Notes: generated by a model not told the origin, from the sequence alone. A stretch of 64,000 nt of DNA from Marinobacter fuscus (GCF_003007675.1 NZ_PXNP01000104.1:186001-250000), one strand, 5' to 3'; counted from the first letter of the stretch, positions 1 through 9,121 are shown. Made by a program: numbers and translations.

Positions 1-267
1 CACATCAACTTCCAGCGCATTCCGCTGGTCGACACCTCAAACCCGTTTATTGCCCGTGATGTACCCAGCGAAGATGAAAGCATGGTGGTAATCCACTTCC
101 GGAATACCCGGGAAGTGGATTTCCGCTGGCTGCTTCAGGCCATTCCCCAAAGTAGCCTTTCCCGTCACGACACGCTGGTGATTCCGGGCCCGAAGCTGGC
201 CCTGGCCATGGATCTGATCCTGCGGCCCATGGTGCAGCAGTTGATGGTCGCCAAGGCCTTTGCGTAA
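1..267 (+). CDS. C-terminal fragment of an unidentified protein
   Basis: The window opens inside this gene. Reading from base 1 in frame gives 88 residues ending in a TAA stop at 265-267. The visible part contains IARDVPSEDE and, near the end, a stretch rich in hydrophobic residues (LALAMDLILRPMVQQLM). I do not recognise a family and see no catalytic motif. It converges with the pirin gene, 14 bases away. The codon use looks normal for the window. The upstream sequence is needed to name it. Confidence 0.6.
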   Translation, partial: HINFQRIPLVDTSNPFIARDVPSEDESMVVIHFRNTREVDFRWLLQAIPQSSLSRHDTLVIPGPKLALAMDLILRPMVQQLMVAKAFA

Positions 268-281
268 CGCCAGACAAAGCG

Positions 282-1148
282 TCAGGCGCCCGGGTTGTTG
301 GTAAGCGTGCCGCTCCGGTAGTCGGCCAGTGCCTGTTCAATCTGCTCCCGGGTGTTCATGACAAAGGGGCCATACTGAACAATTGGTTCTGCCAGTGGCA
401 GCCCGGCGATCAACAGTAATTTCGCACCCGCCATGCCAGCGCAAAGCCGTACCTCATCGCCCGGCCCAAGAATGCTGGCACAGGAAAGCGTCAGGCGTTG
501 GTGCTGCTGCTCCGTTTGCAGGTTTGCGGTGCCATCATACAGATAAAGCAGTCCGTTCAGTTTTGCGGAAACGGGCAGGTTCAGCCGGGCCTCTGGCGCC
601 AGGTGGATGTCGGCATAAAGCGGAGCCGTCTGGCCGCCAGACACCGCGCCGATGGCAGAGATGCCCGCGAGGGTCAGCTCCCCGGCAATCAGGCGGATAT
701 CAGCCCCCTCCACCTGCAATAGCGGAATGTCCTCCGGTTGGATATCTCGATACCCTGCAGGCTTCATTTTCTCACTGGCGGGCAGGTTAAGCCAGAGCTG
801 GAATCCGCGCATCTGACCCGATTCCTGTTGCGGCATTTCCGAGTGGATGATACCGCGGCCAGCGGTCATCCATTGTACGCCGCCGTTGCGCAGGTTGCCC
901 CGGTTACCCAGATGATCCTCGTGCAGCATATGGCCCTCGATCATGTAGGTTACGGTTTCGAAACCTCGGTGTGGGTGGGCCGGAAAGCCGGCGATGTAGT
1001 CTTCGGGTTGATCTGAGCCGAACTCGTCTAGCATTAGGAATGGATCCATGCGTAGTGAAGACTTCTGGCCCAGTGAGCGGCGGATACGGACGCCCGCACC
1101 GTCGGAAGTCGCCATGGACGGGATGATGGTTTGCACAGAACGAAGCAT
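282..1148 (-). CDS. Pirin family protein
   Basis: A 288-residue bicupin of usual pirin length. The metal-binding set of the N-terminal cupin is complete: His58 and His60 in FPAHPHRGFE, and His102 and Glu104 in GIIHSEMP. Pirins bind Fe or another divalent metal; some have quercetinase activity and others act as redox-sensitive cofactors of regulators, so the substrate here cannot be told. The ATG at 1146-1148 follows an AGGAG on the minus strand. It stands alone, 148 bases downstream of speD on the same strand, with a possible terminator in between. Confidence 0.9.
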   Translation of the reverse strand: MLRSVQTIIPSMATSDGAGVRIRRSLGQKSSLRMDPFLMLDEFGSDQPEDYIAGFPAHPHRGFETVTYMIEGHMLHEDHLGNRGNLRNGGVQWMTAGRGIIHSEMPQQESGQMRGFQLWLNLPASEKMKPAGYRDIQPEDIPLLQVEGADIRLIAGELTLAGISAIGAVSGGQTAPLYADIHLAPEARLNLPVSAKLNGLLYLYDGTANLQTEQQHQRLTLSCASILGPGDEVRLCAGMAGAKLLLIAGLPLAEPIVQYGPFVMNTREQIEQALADYRSGTLTNNPGA

Positions 1149-1257
1149 AGCCGGAGTCTCCTGAAAAACGACGGTACGGCTATTAAAGCGTGGGCGGCTC
1201 GGGGATCAAACCGTAGAATTCTGGCGAGTCAGTTCAAAAAAACTGAATAAGCATGAA

Positions 1258-1286
1258 GGGCAGCAACCCGGCGAGTGGTGCTGCCC
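1258..1286 (-). terminator. Possible terminator after speD
   Basis: Arms GGGCAGCA (1258-1265) and TGCTGCCC (1279-1286) can form an 8-bp stem just past the speD stop. Read on the minus strand it is followed by a pyrimidine-rich but imperfect U tract. A second small hairpin (TCAGTT / AACTGA, 1229-1246) follows with a run of T in its loop. Confidence 0.45.
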
Positions 1287-1296
1287 CCGAAGGCAA

Positions 1297-2088
1297 TTAC
1301 TGAACGTTCCTGGAGTAGAAGATTTCCAGCATCTCCCGGCGCAGGCGATCCTCTATGGACTGGGCTTCTGCCGGGTCCAGGTCGCTGGCGTTTACCCCGA
1401 ACACGTAGTTGTCGAGGTTGAACTCCTTGAGCATCATCTTGGTGTGGAACAGGTTTTCCTGGTACACGTTCACATCGATCATCTGGTAGGCGTTCTGGGT
1501 ATCCTCGGTCAGATAGTTCTGGATCGAGTTGATGTCGTGGTCAATGTAATGCTTGGTGCCGTCGACATCGCGGGTAAAGCCGCGCACCCGGTAGTCCACG
1601 GTAACCACATCCGAGTCGAAGCTGTGAATCAGGTAGTTCAGTACCTTCAGCGGTGAGATCAGGCCACAGGTAGAAACATCGATGTCCGCCCGGAAGGTGC
1701 TTACGCCATCGTGGGGATGGCTCTCCGGATAGGTATGTACGGTCACGTGGCTCTTGTCGAGATGGGCGACAATGGTGTCTGGCAGAGGCCCGGGAGACTC
1801 CTCGTTGTCGGCCTGTTCGCTGGTCAGTTCATGCTCGGCAATCAGCATGGTCACCGACGCACCGTGGGGCTCGTAATCCTGGCGGGCAATGTTCAGCACA
1901 TTGGCGCCGATGATTTTGACCACGTCGGTCAGAATCTGGGTAAGCCGTTCGGCGTTATACATTTCATCGATGTAGTCGATGTAGGCTTCCCGTTGCTCTT
2001 CGGTCTGTGCGTAACAGATATCGTAGATATTGAAGCTCAGGGATTTGGTCAGATTGTTGAAACCGTGTAATTGGAGTTTGGTTTCCAT
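1297..2088 (-). CDS. speD: S-adenosylmethionine decarboxylase proenzyme
   Basis: 263 residues, closely matching the E. coli-type class 1A enzyme along its whole length ([46 protein letters not shown]). It makes decarboxylated AdoMet, the aminopropyl donor for spermidine. The proenzyme self-cleaves at the Lys112-Ser113 bond in [10 protein letters not shown], turning Ser113 into the pyruvoyl cofactor. The frame is open upstream to 2157, but family alignment and a strong GGAGGGG site put the start at the ATG 2086-2088. No speE lies next to it. The order speD / OsmC-like / vfr matches Pseudomonas. Confidence 0.96.
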   Translation of the reverse strand: METKLQLHGFNNLTKSLSFNIYDICYAQTEEQREAYIDYIDEMYNAERLTQILTDVVKIIGANVLNIARQDYEPHGASVTMLIAEHELTSEQADNEESPGPLPDTIVAHLDKSHVTVHTYPESHPHDGVSTFRADIDVSTCGLISPLKVLNYLIHSFDSDVVTVDYRVRGFTRDVDGTKHYIDHDINSIQNYLTEDTQNAYQMIDVNVYQENLFHTKMMLKEFNLDNYVFGVNASDLDPAEAQSIEDRLRREMLEIFYSRNVQ

Positions 2089-2199
2089 GTTCAGCCCCTC
2101 CGGATTATGGAGATGAATGTTCGCAGGGCCGTATATCGCCCCTGCCGAGGCCGCCACCGATGATTGACCGGGTGATTGTTGTGTTCACCTTTTGCACAG

Positions 2200-2237
2200 A
2201 CCGGCGGAGAAAGTTGCGTATTATGCATACCGCCGGT
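2200..2237. repeat. Inverted repeat upstream of speD
   Basis: Perfect 8-base arms ACCGGCGG (2200-2207) and CCGCCGGT (2230-2237) flank an AT-rich centre with TATGCATAAT on the minus strand, which could hold the speD promoter. It lies in the 233-base gap between speD and the OsmC-family gene. An operator or an mRNA hairpin are both possible. Confidence 0.35.
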
Positions 2238-2321
2238 TGCCTTGAATAGTATTCACAATGACATTTTTGTGGCCGGCCGGGGCCGACCTGAAATAGCGCT
2301 GTCCGGCCCGCCCGATTGAAC

Positions 2322-2744
2322 TCAGTCTTCGGCCCGGATTTCATGGCTGTGACTGATTTTTACGCCTCCTGCGGCTAGCATGATGGAGGCCGAGCAGTAT
2401 TTGTCGGCTGACAGGCTGACCGCCCGTTCCACCTGTTTTTCCTTGAGGTTGCGGCCGGTAACAACAAAATGCAGATGAATGCTGGTAAACACCGACGGCA
2501 CCGCATCGGCCCGTTCCGCCTGCAGTTCGCAATGGCAGGCGGTAACGTCTTGTCGGCTCTTTTGCAGTATGCTGACCACATCGAAGGATGAGCAGCCGCC
2601 AACGCCCATCAGCAGCATTTCCATGGGGCGGGGGCCGAGATCTTCACCACCGCGGTCGGGCGGGCCGTCCAGTTGCACGCTGTGGCCGGTGCCACTGGTG
2701 GCGCGGAAACTGGCGTTGCCAGTCCAGTCAACGGTTGCTTTCAT
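2322..2744 (-). CDS. OsmC/Ohr family protein (YhfA-like)
   Basis: 140 residues with the OsmC fold signature. One conserved cysteine lies in GVGGCSSFDVV and the second in DKYCSASIML, the pair used by this family for thiol-based peroxide reduction. The subgroup is the YhfA type: E. coli yhfA is also divergent from crp, as this gene is from vfr. It is cytoplasmic, with no signal peptide. A role in organic peroxide defence is a family inference; YhfA proteins have no settled substrate. Confidence 0.88.
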   Translation of the reverse strand: MKATVDWTGNASFRATSGTGHSVQLDGPPDRGGEDLGPRPMEMLLMGVGGCSSFDVVSILQKSRQDVTACHCELQAERADAVPSVFTSIHLHFVVTGRNLKEKQVERAVSLSADKYCSASIMLAAGGVKISHSHEIRAED

Positions 2745-3020
2745 TGAATATTCCTCTGATGACGGCGTTTTTTGACCCGGGTCAGCAACGTCCTATGGGT
2801 GTTGGTGCGATGCTAGCATAAGCGCGAACCAAGCTCATGATGTCATTCGACCAAAGAAGCATTGCTATCCGAGGCATCCTGTATGCCGTTTCAAGTTGCC
2901 CATTCCCTGCCTTCTTGTTATAAGTTGCGTGGCAAAACAGTAAAAACCTAACCTGCCGGGACAGGCGGGATTATAAAAAGATCAGGCATCGCCAGACTCT
3001 GAGGAGGCACGTCTCGCATT

Positions 3021-3662
3021 ATGGCTACTATCGTCAAGCCGGTTGAGCAGAAAACCAAGCACCTGGACTACTTTCTTTCCCAATGCCATCGTAGGCGTTA
3101 CCCCGCGAAAAGCACCATCATCTACGCTGGCGACAAGAGCGACTCTCTGTTCTACATCGTGAAAGGCTCGGTTACCGTCATTATTGAAGATGACGATGGC
3201 CGAGAGATGATCATGGCCTACCTGAATTCTGGCGACTTTTTTGGCGAAATGGGGTTGTTCGACAACATGGACTCCCGGAGCGCCTGGGTGAAGGCCAAAA
3301 TCGAGTGCGAGGTGGCGGAAATCAGCTACACCAAGTTCCGGGAAATTGCCCAGCAGGATCCTCGGGTGCTGTACTTTATCGGCGAGCAAATGGCGTCACG
3401 CCTGCGTCAGACCACCCGCAAGGTGGGCGACCTGGCCTTCCTCGACGTGACCGGGCGTGTTGCCCGAACTCTGCTCGACCTGTGCAAGGAGCCGGATGCC
3501 ATGACCCACCCGGATGGCATGCAGATCAAGATTACCCGCCAGGAAATCGGCCGTATCGTTGGCTGCTCCCGGGAAATGGTTGGCCGTGTACTGAAAACCC
3601 TGGAAGATCAGGGTTTGGTGCGGGTCAAGGGCAAGACCATGGTGGTTTACGGCACCCGATAG
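3021..3662 (+). CDS. vfr: cAMP receptor protein / virulence factor regulator homologue
   Basis: 213 residues, the length of Pseudomonas Vfr and E. coli CRP. The N-terminal cyclic-nucleotide domain holds the phosphate-binding cassette [10 protein letters not shown] followed by RSAWVKA. The long C-helix (about residues 112-138) precedes a winged helix-turn-helix with [20 protein letters not shown]. It is a cAMP-dependent global activator of catabolism and, in Pseudomonas, of virulence and type IV pili. It is divergent from the OsmC-family gene across a 276-base region and converges with modC. Confidence 0.95.
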   Translation: MATIVKPVEQKTKHLDYFLSQCHRRRYPAKSTIIYAGDKSDSLFYIVKGSVTVIIEDDDGREMIMAYLNSGDFFGEMGLFDNMDSRSAWVKAKIECEVAEISYTKFREIAQQDPRVLYFIGEQMASRLRQTTRKVGDLAFLDVTGRVARTLLDLCKEPDAMTHPDGMQIKITRQEIGRIVGCSREMVGRVLKTLEDQGLVRVKGKTMVVYGTR

Positions 3663-3698
3663 GGGGCAACCGGTAGCCGGTGACAGTCAGTTGCCGCT

Positions 3699-4778
3699 TT
3701 ACTCCACCAACGCCACCGATTTGATTTGTATCCACACCTGCTGGCCCGGCTCCAGGGCCAGCTGAGCCGCTGATCGGCTTGTCAGCCGTGACAGAAAGGG
3801 CGTTTCGCCAGACATCAGCCGGACCAGTGTGGTGCCCGGGCTGATGTCTGTCTCGATCTGATCCACACGGGCCTCCAGCAAATTTTGTATGCTCTGATCC
3901 CGGTGTTCCGACAGGGCAATACTCACATCTTTGGCCAGCACCTGGATACGGGCCGTGTCTCCGGGCTGGAGTTTTTCATCCTGGCGCAGCCACAGGCTGC
4001 CTCCGTCAAACCTGAACCGGGCCAGATGCCAGTGCTCGTCCAGCTCTTCAAGGCGCCCTTCCACGATGATGCCAGCGTCTTCCTCCAGCCGGAACGGGTG
4101 GTCAATCCTCGCTAGCGTCTCCTGAAGCGGCCCCTGGGCAACCACCTTACCCTGATCCATCATCACAATATGGTTCGCCAGCCGGGCGACTTCGCTGGTG
4201 GAATGGGAGACATAGACAATGGGCATGGCCAGATGATCCCGCAGTCGCTCCAGATACGGCAGTATGTCCTGCTTCGAGCCCTGGTCCAGGGCAGACAGGG
4301 GTTCGTCCATCAAAAGCAGGTTCGGGCTGGTAAGAATAGCTCTGGCAATGGCCACCCGCTGCCGCTCGCCGCCGGAGAGCCGGGCGGGCATCCGGTCCAG
4401 CAGGTGCGCCAGGCCGAGCCAGGCTACGGCGTCGTCAAAATCGATTTTGCGCTGATTTGCGGGCACCCGCCGTTGCCCGAAGGTCAGGTTTTTGCTAACC
4501 GACAGATGGGGAAATAAATGGGTTTCCTGGAAAACGTAGGCCAGGGGGCGCCGGTGCACCGGCTTGAAGGTATGCGCGGTTTGCCAGGCATCACCGAAAA
4601 CCGTCAGCTCCCCAGTGGCTTGCTGCAGCCCCGCCATGCACCTTAGAAGGGTGGTTTTACCGCAGCCGGAGTGGCCAAACAGGGCGGTAATACCGGTGCC
4701 TGGCAGTGCAAGGTCGACGTTAAGGTGAAAGCCTGGAAAGCGGCAGTCGAAACGGGCCCGGATATTGGCTGAGGTCAT
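3699..4778 (-). CDS. modC: Molybdate ABC transporter ATP-binding protein
   Basis: 359 residues. Walker A GHSGCGKTT, signature LSGGERQRVAIARA and Walker B LLLMDEPLSALD are all present in the N-terminal 210 residues, and the C-terminal third has the TOBE/Mop-like oxyanion-binding region typical of ModC. It powers molybdate import. The ATG overlaps the modB stop in an ATGA arrangement (4775-4778), so translation is probably coupled. It is the last gene of the minus-strand modABC unit and converges with vfr. Confidence 0.95.
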   Translation of the reverse strand: MTSANIRARFDCRFPGFHLNVDLALPGTGITALFGHSGCGKTTLLRCMAGLQQATGELTVFGDAWQTAHTFKPVHRRPLAYVFQETHLFPHLSVSKNLTFGQRRVPANQRKIDFDDAVAWLGLAHLLDRMPARLSGGERQRVAIARAILTSPNLLLMDEPLSALDQGSKQDILPYLERLRDHLAMPIVYVSHSTSEVARLANHIVMMDQGKVVAQGPLQETLARIDHPFRLEEDAGIIVEGRLEELDEHWHLARFRFDGGSLWLRQDEKLQPGDTARIQVLAKDVSIALSEHRDQSIQNLLEARVDQIETDISPGTTLVRLMSGETPFLSRLTSRSAAQLALEPGQQVWIQIKSVALVE

Positions 4779-5452
4779 CGGAAGGCTCCGGCCCTGGCAC
4801 GGCCATTGAGTGTGTACAGGGTGACCAGAACCACAAAGGAGAAGGCCACCATGCCCGCCGATAGCCAGTGGGCCTGGGTATATTCGAGGGATTCTACGTG
4901 GTCGTAGATAGCTACAGACAGAACCTTGGTCTCTCCGGGTATATTGCCGCCAATCATCAGAATAACGCCGAACTCACCGATGGTATGGGCAAAGGTGAGG
5001 ACGCTGGCGGTAATAAAACCGTTTCTTGCCAGTGGCAGAACCACAAAAAAGAACCGATCCCAGGGGCCTGCCCGCAGAGTTGCGGCAGTTTCCAAAAAGC
5101 CCTCGCCGATGGCGTCAAACGCGTTATGTAGAGGCTGTACGGTAAAGGGCAGGGAGTAAATTACTGAGGCCACCACCAGGCCTTCGAAAGTGAAGGGTAG
5201 CAGGCCCAGGCCAAGAGACTGGGTGAACTGGCCAACCCAGCCGTTAGGGCCAAGCAGCAGTAACAGATAAAACCCGAGCACTGTGGGTGGAAGCACCAGC
5301 GGCAAGGCCACAATGGCCGCGATGGGTTGCCTGGCCCAATGCCGGGAGCGGGCCAGCCACCAGGCCACAGGCGTGCCCACCACCAGCAGAACCGAAGTGG
5401 TTAGCAGCGCCAGTTTCAGAGTGAGCCAGACAGGTTCCCAGTAGGTCTCCAA
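4775..5452 (-). CDS. modB: Molybdate ABC transporter permease
   Basis: 225 residues with about five membrane helices. The EAA loop that docks the ATPase is seen in ETAATLRAGPWDRFFFVVLPLA. The adjoining LPLVLPPTVLGFYLLLLLG is characteristic of ModB. It starts 2 bases after the modA stop and overlaps modC by 4 bases, so the three subunits are one transcriptional unit. Confidence 0.95.
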   Translation of the reverse strand: METYWEPVWLTLKLALLTTSVLLVVGTPVAWWLARSRHWARQPIAAIVALPLVLPPTVLGFYLLLLLGPNGWVGQFTQSLGLGLLPFTFEGLVVASVIYSLPFTVQPLHNAFDAIGEGFLETAATLRAGPWDRFFFVVLPLARNGFITASVLTFAHTIGEFGVILMIGGNIPGETKVLSVAIYDHVESLEYTQAHWLSAGMVAFSFVVLVTLYTLNGRARAGAFR

Positions 5453-5454
5453 GA

Positions 5455-6225
5455 TCAGTCCGCCGTGTCGTATCCGTAATCCCGGATAATCCTGATGGCT
5501 GCCGGTGATTTCAGGAAATCCAGCCAGGCGGCAGCAGCTTCATTGTTTTGACCCCGTTTGAGCAGAATCGCCTGCTGGTCGATGGGCTGGTAGAAATCCT
5601 GGGGGATCGACCACAAGGTGCCTTTACCCTCCGGCCAGGCTTTGACTTGGGAAAGTGCGACGAATCCGGCCTGGGCATTGCCACTGGCGACAAACTGGAA
5701 GGTTTGGGCAATGGAGTCGCCACGCACAAGTTTCGGCTGAAGTTCCCCAAGCAGGCCAACATGCTCTATTACTTGCTGAGCAGCAAGGCCATAGGGTGCT
5801 GTTTTCGGGTTGGCCATGGCCAGGCGGGCGAAGGGTTGCTGCTGCAGATAGTCTGCGCCCTTGTCGAAGGCATTGGGCCGGGGATTCCAGAGCACAAGCT
5901 TGCCCCGGGCGTAGGTGAACCGGGTAGCGGCAACCCCATCGCCCTCACTTTCGACGAGTTCGGGGCGCCTTACATCGGCGGCCATGAACACGTCGAAGGG
6001 AGCGCCATTCTTGATCTGGGCATAGAGTTTGCCAGTAGAGCCAAAGCTTGCCGACAGGGTGTGGCCGGTTTCCTTCCGGAAGAGTTCGGCGAGGCTCTTG
6101 GTGGTATCGGTAAAGTTGGCTGCGACGGCCACGGCTACCTCACCGGCCGACACGGTCGGGCTCAACGCCACCAGAGCGGCCAGTAACCAGCCTCTGGTTT
6201 TTTTCGGGATGTGCGCCATGATCAT
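5455..6225 (-). CDS. modA: Molybdate ABC transporter substrate-binding protein
   Basis: 256 residues with a signal peptide (GWLLAALVALSPTVSAGEV) and the ModA start of the mature chain, AVAVAANFTDT. GSTGKLYAQI and FAAD-like segments (VFMAADVRRP) match the oxyanion pocket of the family. The reading frame is open to 6351, overlapping modE, but the signal peptide fixes the start at the ATG 6223-6225 or the in-frame ATG 6217-6219. Its translation start region is overlapped by a ModE-like operator (6229-6252). Confidence 0.94.
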   Translation of the reverse strand: MIMAHIPKKTRGWLLAALVALSPTVSAGEVAVAVAANFTDTTKSLAELFRKETGHTLSASFGSTGKLYAQIKNGAPFDVFMAADVRRPELVESEGDGVAATRFTYARGKLVLWNPRPNAFDKGADYLQQQPFARLAMANPKTAPYGLAAQQVIEHVGLLGELQPKLVRGDSIAQTFQFVASGNAQAGFVALSQVKAWPEGKGTLWSIPQDFYQPIDQQAILLKRGQNNEAAAAWLDFLKSPAAIRIIRDYGYDTAD

Positions 6226-6228
6226 TTT

Positions 6229-6252
6229 CTTTATGTTCTTCCGTATATAGCG
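6229..6252 (-). promoter_or_regulatory. ModE-binding box at modA
   Basis: On the minus strand the site reads CGCTATAT, 8 bases, ACATAAAG. The E. coli modA operator is CGTTATAT, 8 bases, ACATAACG, so 14 of 16 half-site positions agree and the spacing is identical. It ends 3 bases before the first modA ATG and its central spacer carries the GGAAG Shine-Dalgarno-like sequence. A ModE-family gene lies directly upstream. Repression of modABC when molybdate is plentiful is the expected role. Confidence 0.75.
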
Positions 6253-6316
6253 ATAGGCGCATAGTAGAGCTGCCCGGCGGCAGGTGCAAGCTTTGCGGGA
6301 TGATACCGGGCGCGGA

Positions 6317-6700
6317 TCAGGCTTGATCGAGTGGTGGTGACTGGAATACACCGGCCAGAGACTGATATGCCGGCGATTGCAGTATTTCCTGCTCCAGCTG
6401 CCGAAACTCCGTCAGCACATGCAGTCCGAGAGATGACAGCTCGGCCCCCCCGCCTTTGCGGCCACCGGTGGCGGTAACAACCAGCGGGGTGTTGGCGCAG
6501 CGGTTCATGGTTTCCACCAGCAACCAGGCCCGGCGATAACTCAGGCCCATAGCCCGGGCGGCCCCGGAGATGGAACGGTGCTGGTCGATCAGCTCCAGTA
6601 ATTGTGCCTTGCCGGGCCCGAAGGCGATGTCATCACCGGCTTTGAGCCGGAGCCGGGGGGTTAGCCTCTGTGGCGAAGGGGAGTGTTTGCTGTTGGTCAT
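6317..6700 (-). CDS. ModE-type winged-helix regulator lacking molybdate-binding domain
   Basis: 127 residues with the LysR-like winged helix of ModE: ISGAARAMGLSYRRAWLLVETMN, then GGRKGGGAELSSLG. E. coli ModE has about 260 residues, the C-terminal half being two molybdate-binding TOBE domains, which are absent here. How it would sense molybdate is unclear. From the ATG at 6698-6700 it overlaps the 3' end of the upstream hydrolase gene by 68 bases; no later start codon is available before the conserved domain. A ModE box downstream at modA is the likely target. Confidence 0.85.
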   Translation of the reverse strand: MTNSKHSPSPQRLTPRLRLKAGDDIAFGPGKAQLLELIDQHRSISGAARAMGLSYRRAWLLVETMNRCANTPLVVTATGGRKGGGAELSSLGLHVLTEFRQLEQEILQSPAYQSLAGVFQSPPLDQA

Positions 6701-7631
6701 GAGCGTGGTTCGACATGGCTTCTGTTGCGGTTCGGGTATGGCACAGTGACAGAAGATACTGCCATACCTCAAGCCGGTTGGTCTCGTTCAGCATCTCATG
6801 ACGGCCCCCGGCAAATAATCTCAGGGTTACCTGCTCAACGCCGGATTCCCGAATGGTCTGAAAGTGCTTGCGAACGCCTTTGCCCATTTCACCGACCGCG
6901 TCTTCAGTGCCGGAGAACAGATGCACGGGCAAATCCCGACGCCAGCGGTCAGGGCGAATACTCAACATGCCGCCAATAAAATCCCGCCAGAGCCCCAGCG
7001 TGCAATCGAACCCGCATGCAGGATCGCTCTGGTAATGGTCCACCTGGTCCGGATCCCGGCTGAGCCAGTCGCCGGTGGTTCGGTTGGGGCGAAAGGCGCG
7101 ATTGAACTGGCCGAAGGTCAGCCTTCCGGGCAAGCGGCTGTGGCGGCGATGCCCCAGCAGGGCAGCCAGCAGCTGAACCACCAGCCGGAAAATACCCAGC
7201 TGGCCCCGGTTGATCCGGTTGGTGGCGCTGAGGATCAGATTATCGATATGGTGGCTGTCTTGCTGGGCACAGCTCTGAGCAATAAATGACCCCATGCTAT
7301 GGCCCAGCAAATTGACCGGCAGTTCGGGGTAGGTGGTGCGCGTTGCTTCAATAACCTGCTGCAGATCGCCGACAACCTTTGACCAGCCGTCGGCATCGGC
7401 ATAATGCCCCTGGCGCTGTTCAGGGCAGTCAGGGCCGTGGCCGCGATGATGAAAGGTGATGACCAGGATTTGCCGGGCCATCAGCCAGCGTGCCAGTTCC
7501 CGGTATCGGTCGCCGTGTTCAGCCATGCCGTGACTGATCACCAGAGTGCCTGAGGGAACATCTGGCAGGTATTGCCTGCCGTTGATCGTGTGGCCGTCCG
7601 GGGCAGTCAGCGTCAGAGGTTGCTCGGTCAT
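6633..7631 (-). CDS. Alpha/beta hydrolase, lysophospholipase / monoacylglycerol lipase type
   Basis: 332 residues with a serine aminopeptidase S33 fold. The oxyanion region is VISHGMAEHGDRY, the nucleophile elbow GHSMGS, and the catalytic acid and histidine probably lie in SGTEDAVG and GGRHEMLN. These motifs match PldB/monoglyceride lipase proteins, so a lysophospholipid or monoglyceride is the likely substrate. There is no signal peptide. The last 40 residues are low in family motifs and lie over the start of the ModE-like gene. It is 184 bases downstream of a GST gene on the same strand. Confidence 0.87.
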   Translation of the reverse strand: MTEQPLTLTAPDGHTINGRQYLPDVPSGTLVISHGMAEHGDRYRELARWLMARQILVITFHHRGHGPDCPEQRQGHYADADGWSKVVGDLQQVIEATRTTYPELPVNLLGHSMGSFIAQSCAQQDSHHIDNLILSATNRINRGQLGIFRLVVQLLAALLGHRRHSRLPGRLTFGQFNRAFRPNRTTGDWLSRDPDQVDHYQSDPACGFDCTLGLWRDFIGGMLSIRPDRWRRDLPVHLFSGTEDAVGEMGKGVRKHFQTIRESGVEQVTLRLFAGGRHEMLNETNRLEVWQYLLSLCHTRTATEAMSNHAHDQQQTLPFATEANPPAPAQSR

Positions 7632-7815
7632 GTTCAGGGCCTGTGCTTGTTGTCGTTTTCAGGCGCCGGGCGCTGCCACTCCGGCGGGGACTCCATGCGT
7701 GCTGGAGACGGGACAATAAGCTGCCCGGCCCTACCATGTCGCGGAACATGTCCACATATTTGTGGATCCGGATTATCGTCAGGAACGAGTCATCAACCGG
7801 TGATTTACCACCAAC

Positions 7816-8553
7816 TCAACGGTGTTGCTGATACATCTTGGCGATGGGCTGGATGGCGCTTTGCCATTCTGAAAGCCAGGCCTGCACCGGGCCGGGTATT
7901 TTGGATGGCTTTGGCCATGGCACCGGATACTGCGCGGGCTGGAACAGGGGCGCCAGCAATGATGCAGCGGTGAGATCCGCCCGGGAAAACCGGCCGCCCA
8001 CCAGAAAGTCCTGTTGCCGGTAGTGATCCGCCAGTTCGGTAACCAGGGCTTCCAGGGTGGCTTGTGCCTGGTCTGCAGTTTTCTGGTTGATTTTCATCCA
8101 GTTGCGCATAGTTTCATCAACCCGGCTGAAGGCAAGACTGAGAATGATGCGGTTATAGAAGGGCGTACCCGCGGCCAGCATTGGCACCACCTCTTTCGGG
8201 CGTTGCAGAAAGTAATGGTAGACCCAGGTTCTGATGGCGGGCCCGGCAAGTTCGTCCAGTTTGTTCTCCCAGGCGATCGCGCTGGCCCGTTCATCGGGAT
8301 GCTCCGGCGTCAGCGGGTGTTCGGGAAAGGTGTTGTCCAGATAGTCCAGAATAGCCGATGAGCCCTGGATGATTTCACCATCGTGTTCCAGAACCGGCAC
8401 GGACGACGCACCGCCAGTCAGTTTCCGGATGGTTTTTATGTGCTGGCCCGGCAGCAGGTTGGCGGGTTGCCAGGCAAGGCCTTTATGATCCAGTGCCCAT
8501 CTGACTTTTTCGGAATAATGGGAGATGCAGAACTGGTAGAGGGTGATGGCCAT
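7816..8553 (-). CDS. Glutathione S-transferase family protein
   Basis: 245 residues. The N-terminal thioredoxin-like domain starts ITLYQFCISHYSEKVRWALDHKG and includes the cis-proline segment SSVPVLEHDGEIIQGSSAI, the glutathione-contact region. The helical C-terminal domain follows from about residue 90. The CxxHSxK-like active site (CISHYSEK) resembles omega/beta-type transferases where cysteine or serine is catalytic. Substrate unknown. Confidence 0.86.
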   Translation of the reverse strand: MAITLYQFCISHYSEKVRWALDHKGLAWQPANLLPGQHIKTIRKLTGGASSVPVLEHDGEIIQGSSAILDYLDNTFPEHPLTPEHPDERASAIAWENKLDELAGPAIRTWVYHYFLQRPKEVVPMLAAGTPFYNRIILSLAFSRVDETMRNWMKINQKTADQAQATLEALVTELADHYRQQDFLVGGRFSRADLTAASLLAPLFQPAQYPVPWPKPSKIPGPVQAWLSEWQSAIQPIAKMYQQHR

Positions 8554-8662
8554 GGTATAACTCCCTATGTCTGGTGACGCAAGATTAACCTTTCTTTCAG
8601 GGAATTCCCACGTCCGAAAGCGTAAAATGTTAGCTTCGTATCGTATTGTTTCAGGGGGTTAT

Positions 8663-9100
8663 ATGAGTCTTGCAAAGAACATTTTCGCCATGCTTCTGGT
8701 GACTGGTTCACTCTGGGGTTGTTCCCTGAACCAGTCACAAAAAGAGGGGCAGCCAGGGTCTCTGGCAGGCAGTAACTGGTTGGTTGAGTCCATCGATGGC
8801 AAGCCGGTTCTGACCGACAGCGAAATCACCATAAGCTTTGCTGAAGAAGGTCGGGTTTACGGCTCGTCCTCCTGTAACCGCTACAACGGTGGCTGGCACA
8901 TCCAGGGGCAGGAACTCGAGTTTACCCATATGGCCTCAACCCGCATGGCATGCCCGGACAGCCTGATGCAACAGGAAACCCGCTTTCTACAAGTGCTGAA
9001 CGACGTTGCCCGCTACCAGGTTGCCGGTGATGGCCGCCTGATGCTGGAGACATCCGAGGGCATGACCATTACGGCAGTGGCATCGGGAAAGGCTGAGTAA
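8663..9100 (+). CDS. META-domain lipoprotein (HslJ-like)
   Basis: 145 residues from the ATG at 8663. A lipoprotein signal ends LLVTGSLWGC, with the lipidated Cys directly before SLNQSQ. The META domain follows (LAGSNWLVESIDGKPV, SSCNRYNGGW, TRMACPD, MLETSEGMTI). This family includes heat-inducible HslJ, linked to novobiocin resistance; its biochemical role is not settled. The frame is open from 8567, but only the later start gives the signal peptide. A strong terminator follows. Confidence 0.88.
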   Translation: MSLAKNIFAMLLVTGSLWGCSLNQSQKEGQPGSLAGSNWLVESIDGKPVLTDSEITISFAEEGRVYGSSSCNRYNGGWHIQGQELEFTHMASTRMACPDSLMQQETRFLQVLNDVARYQVAGDGRLMLETSEGMTITAVASGKAE

Positions 9101-9121
9101 ACCCGGCTTTCAGGTTTTTTC

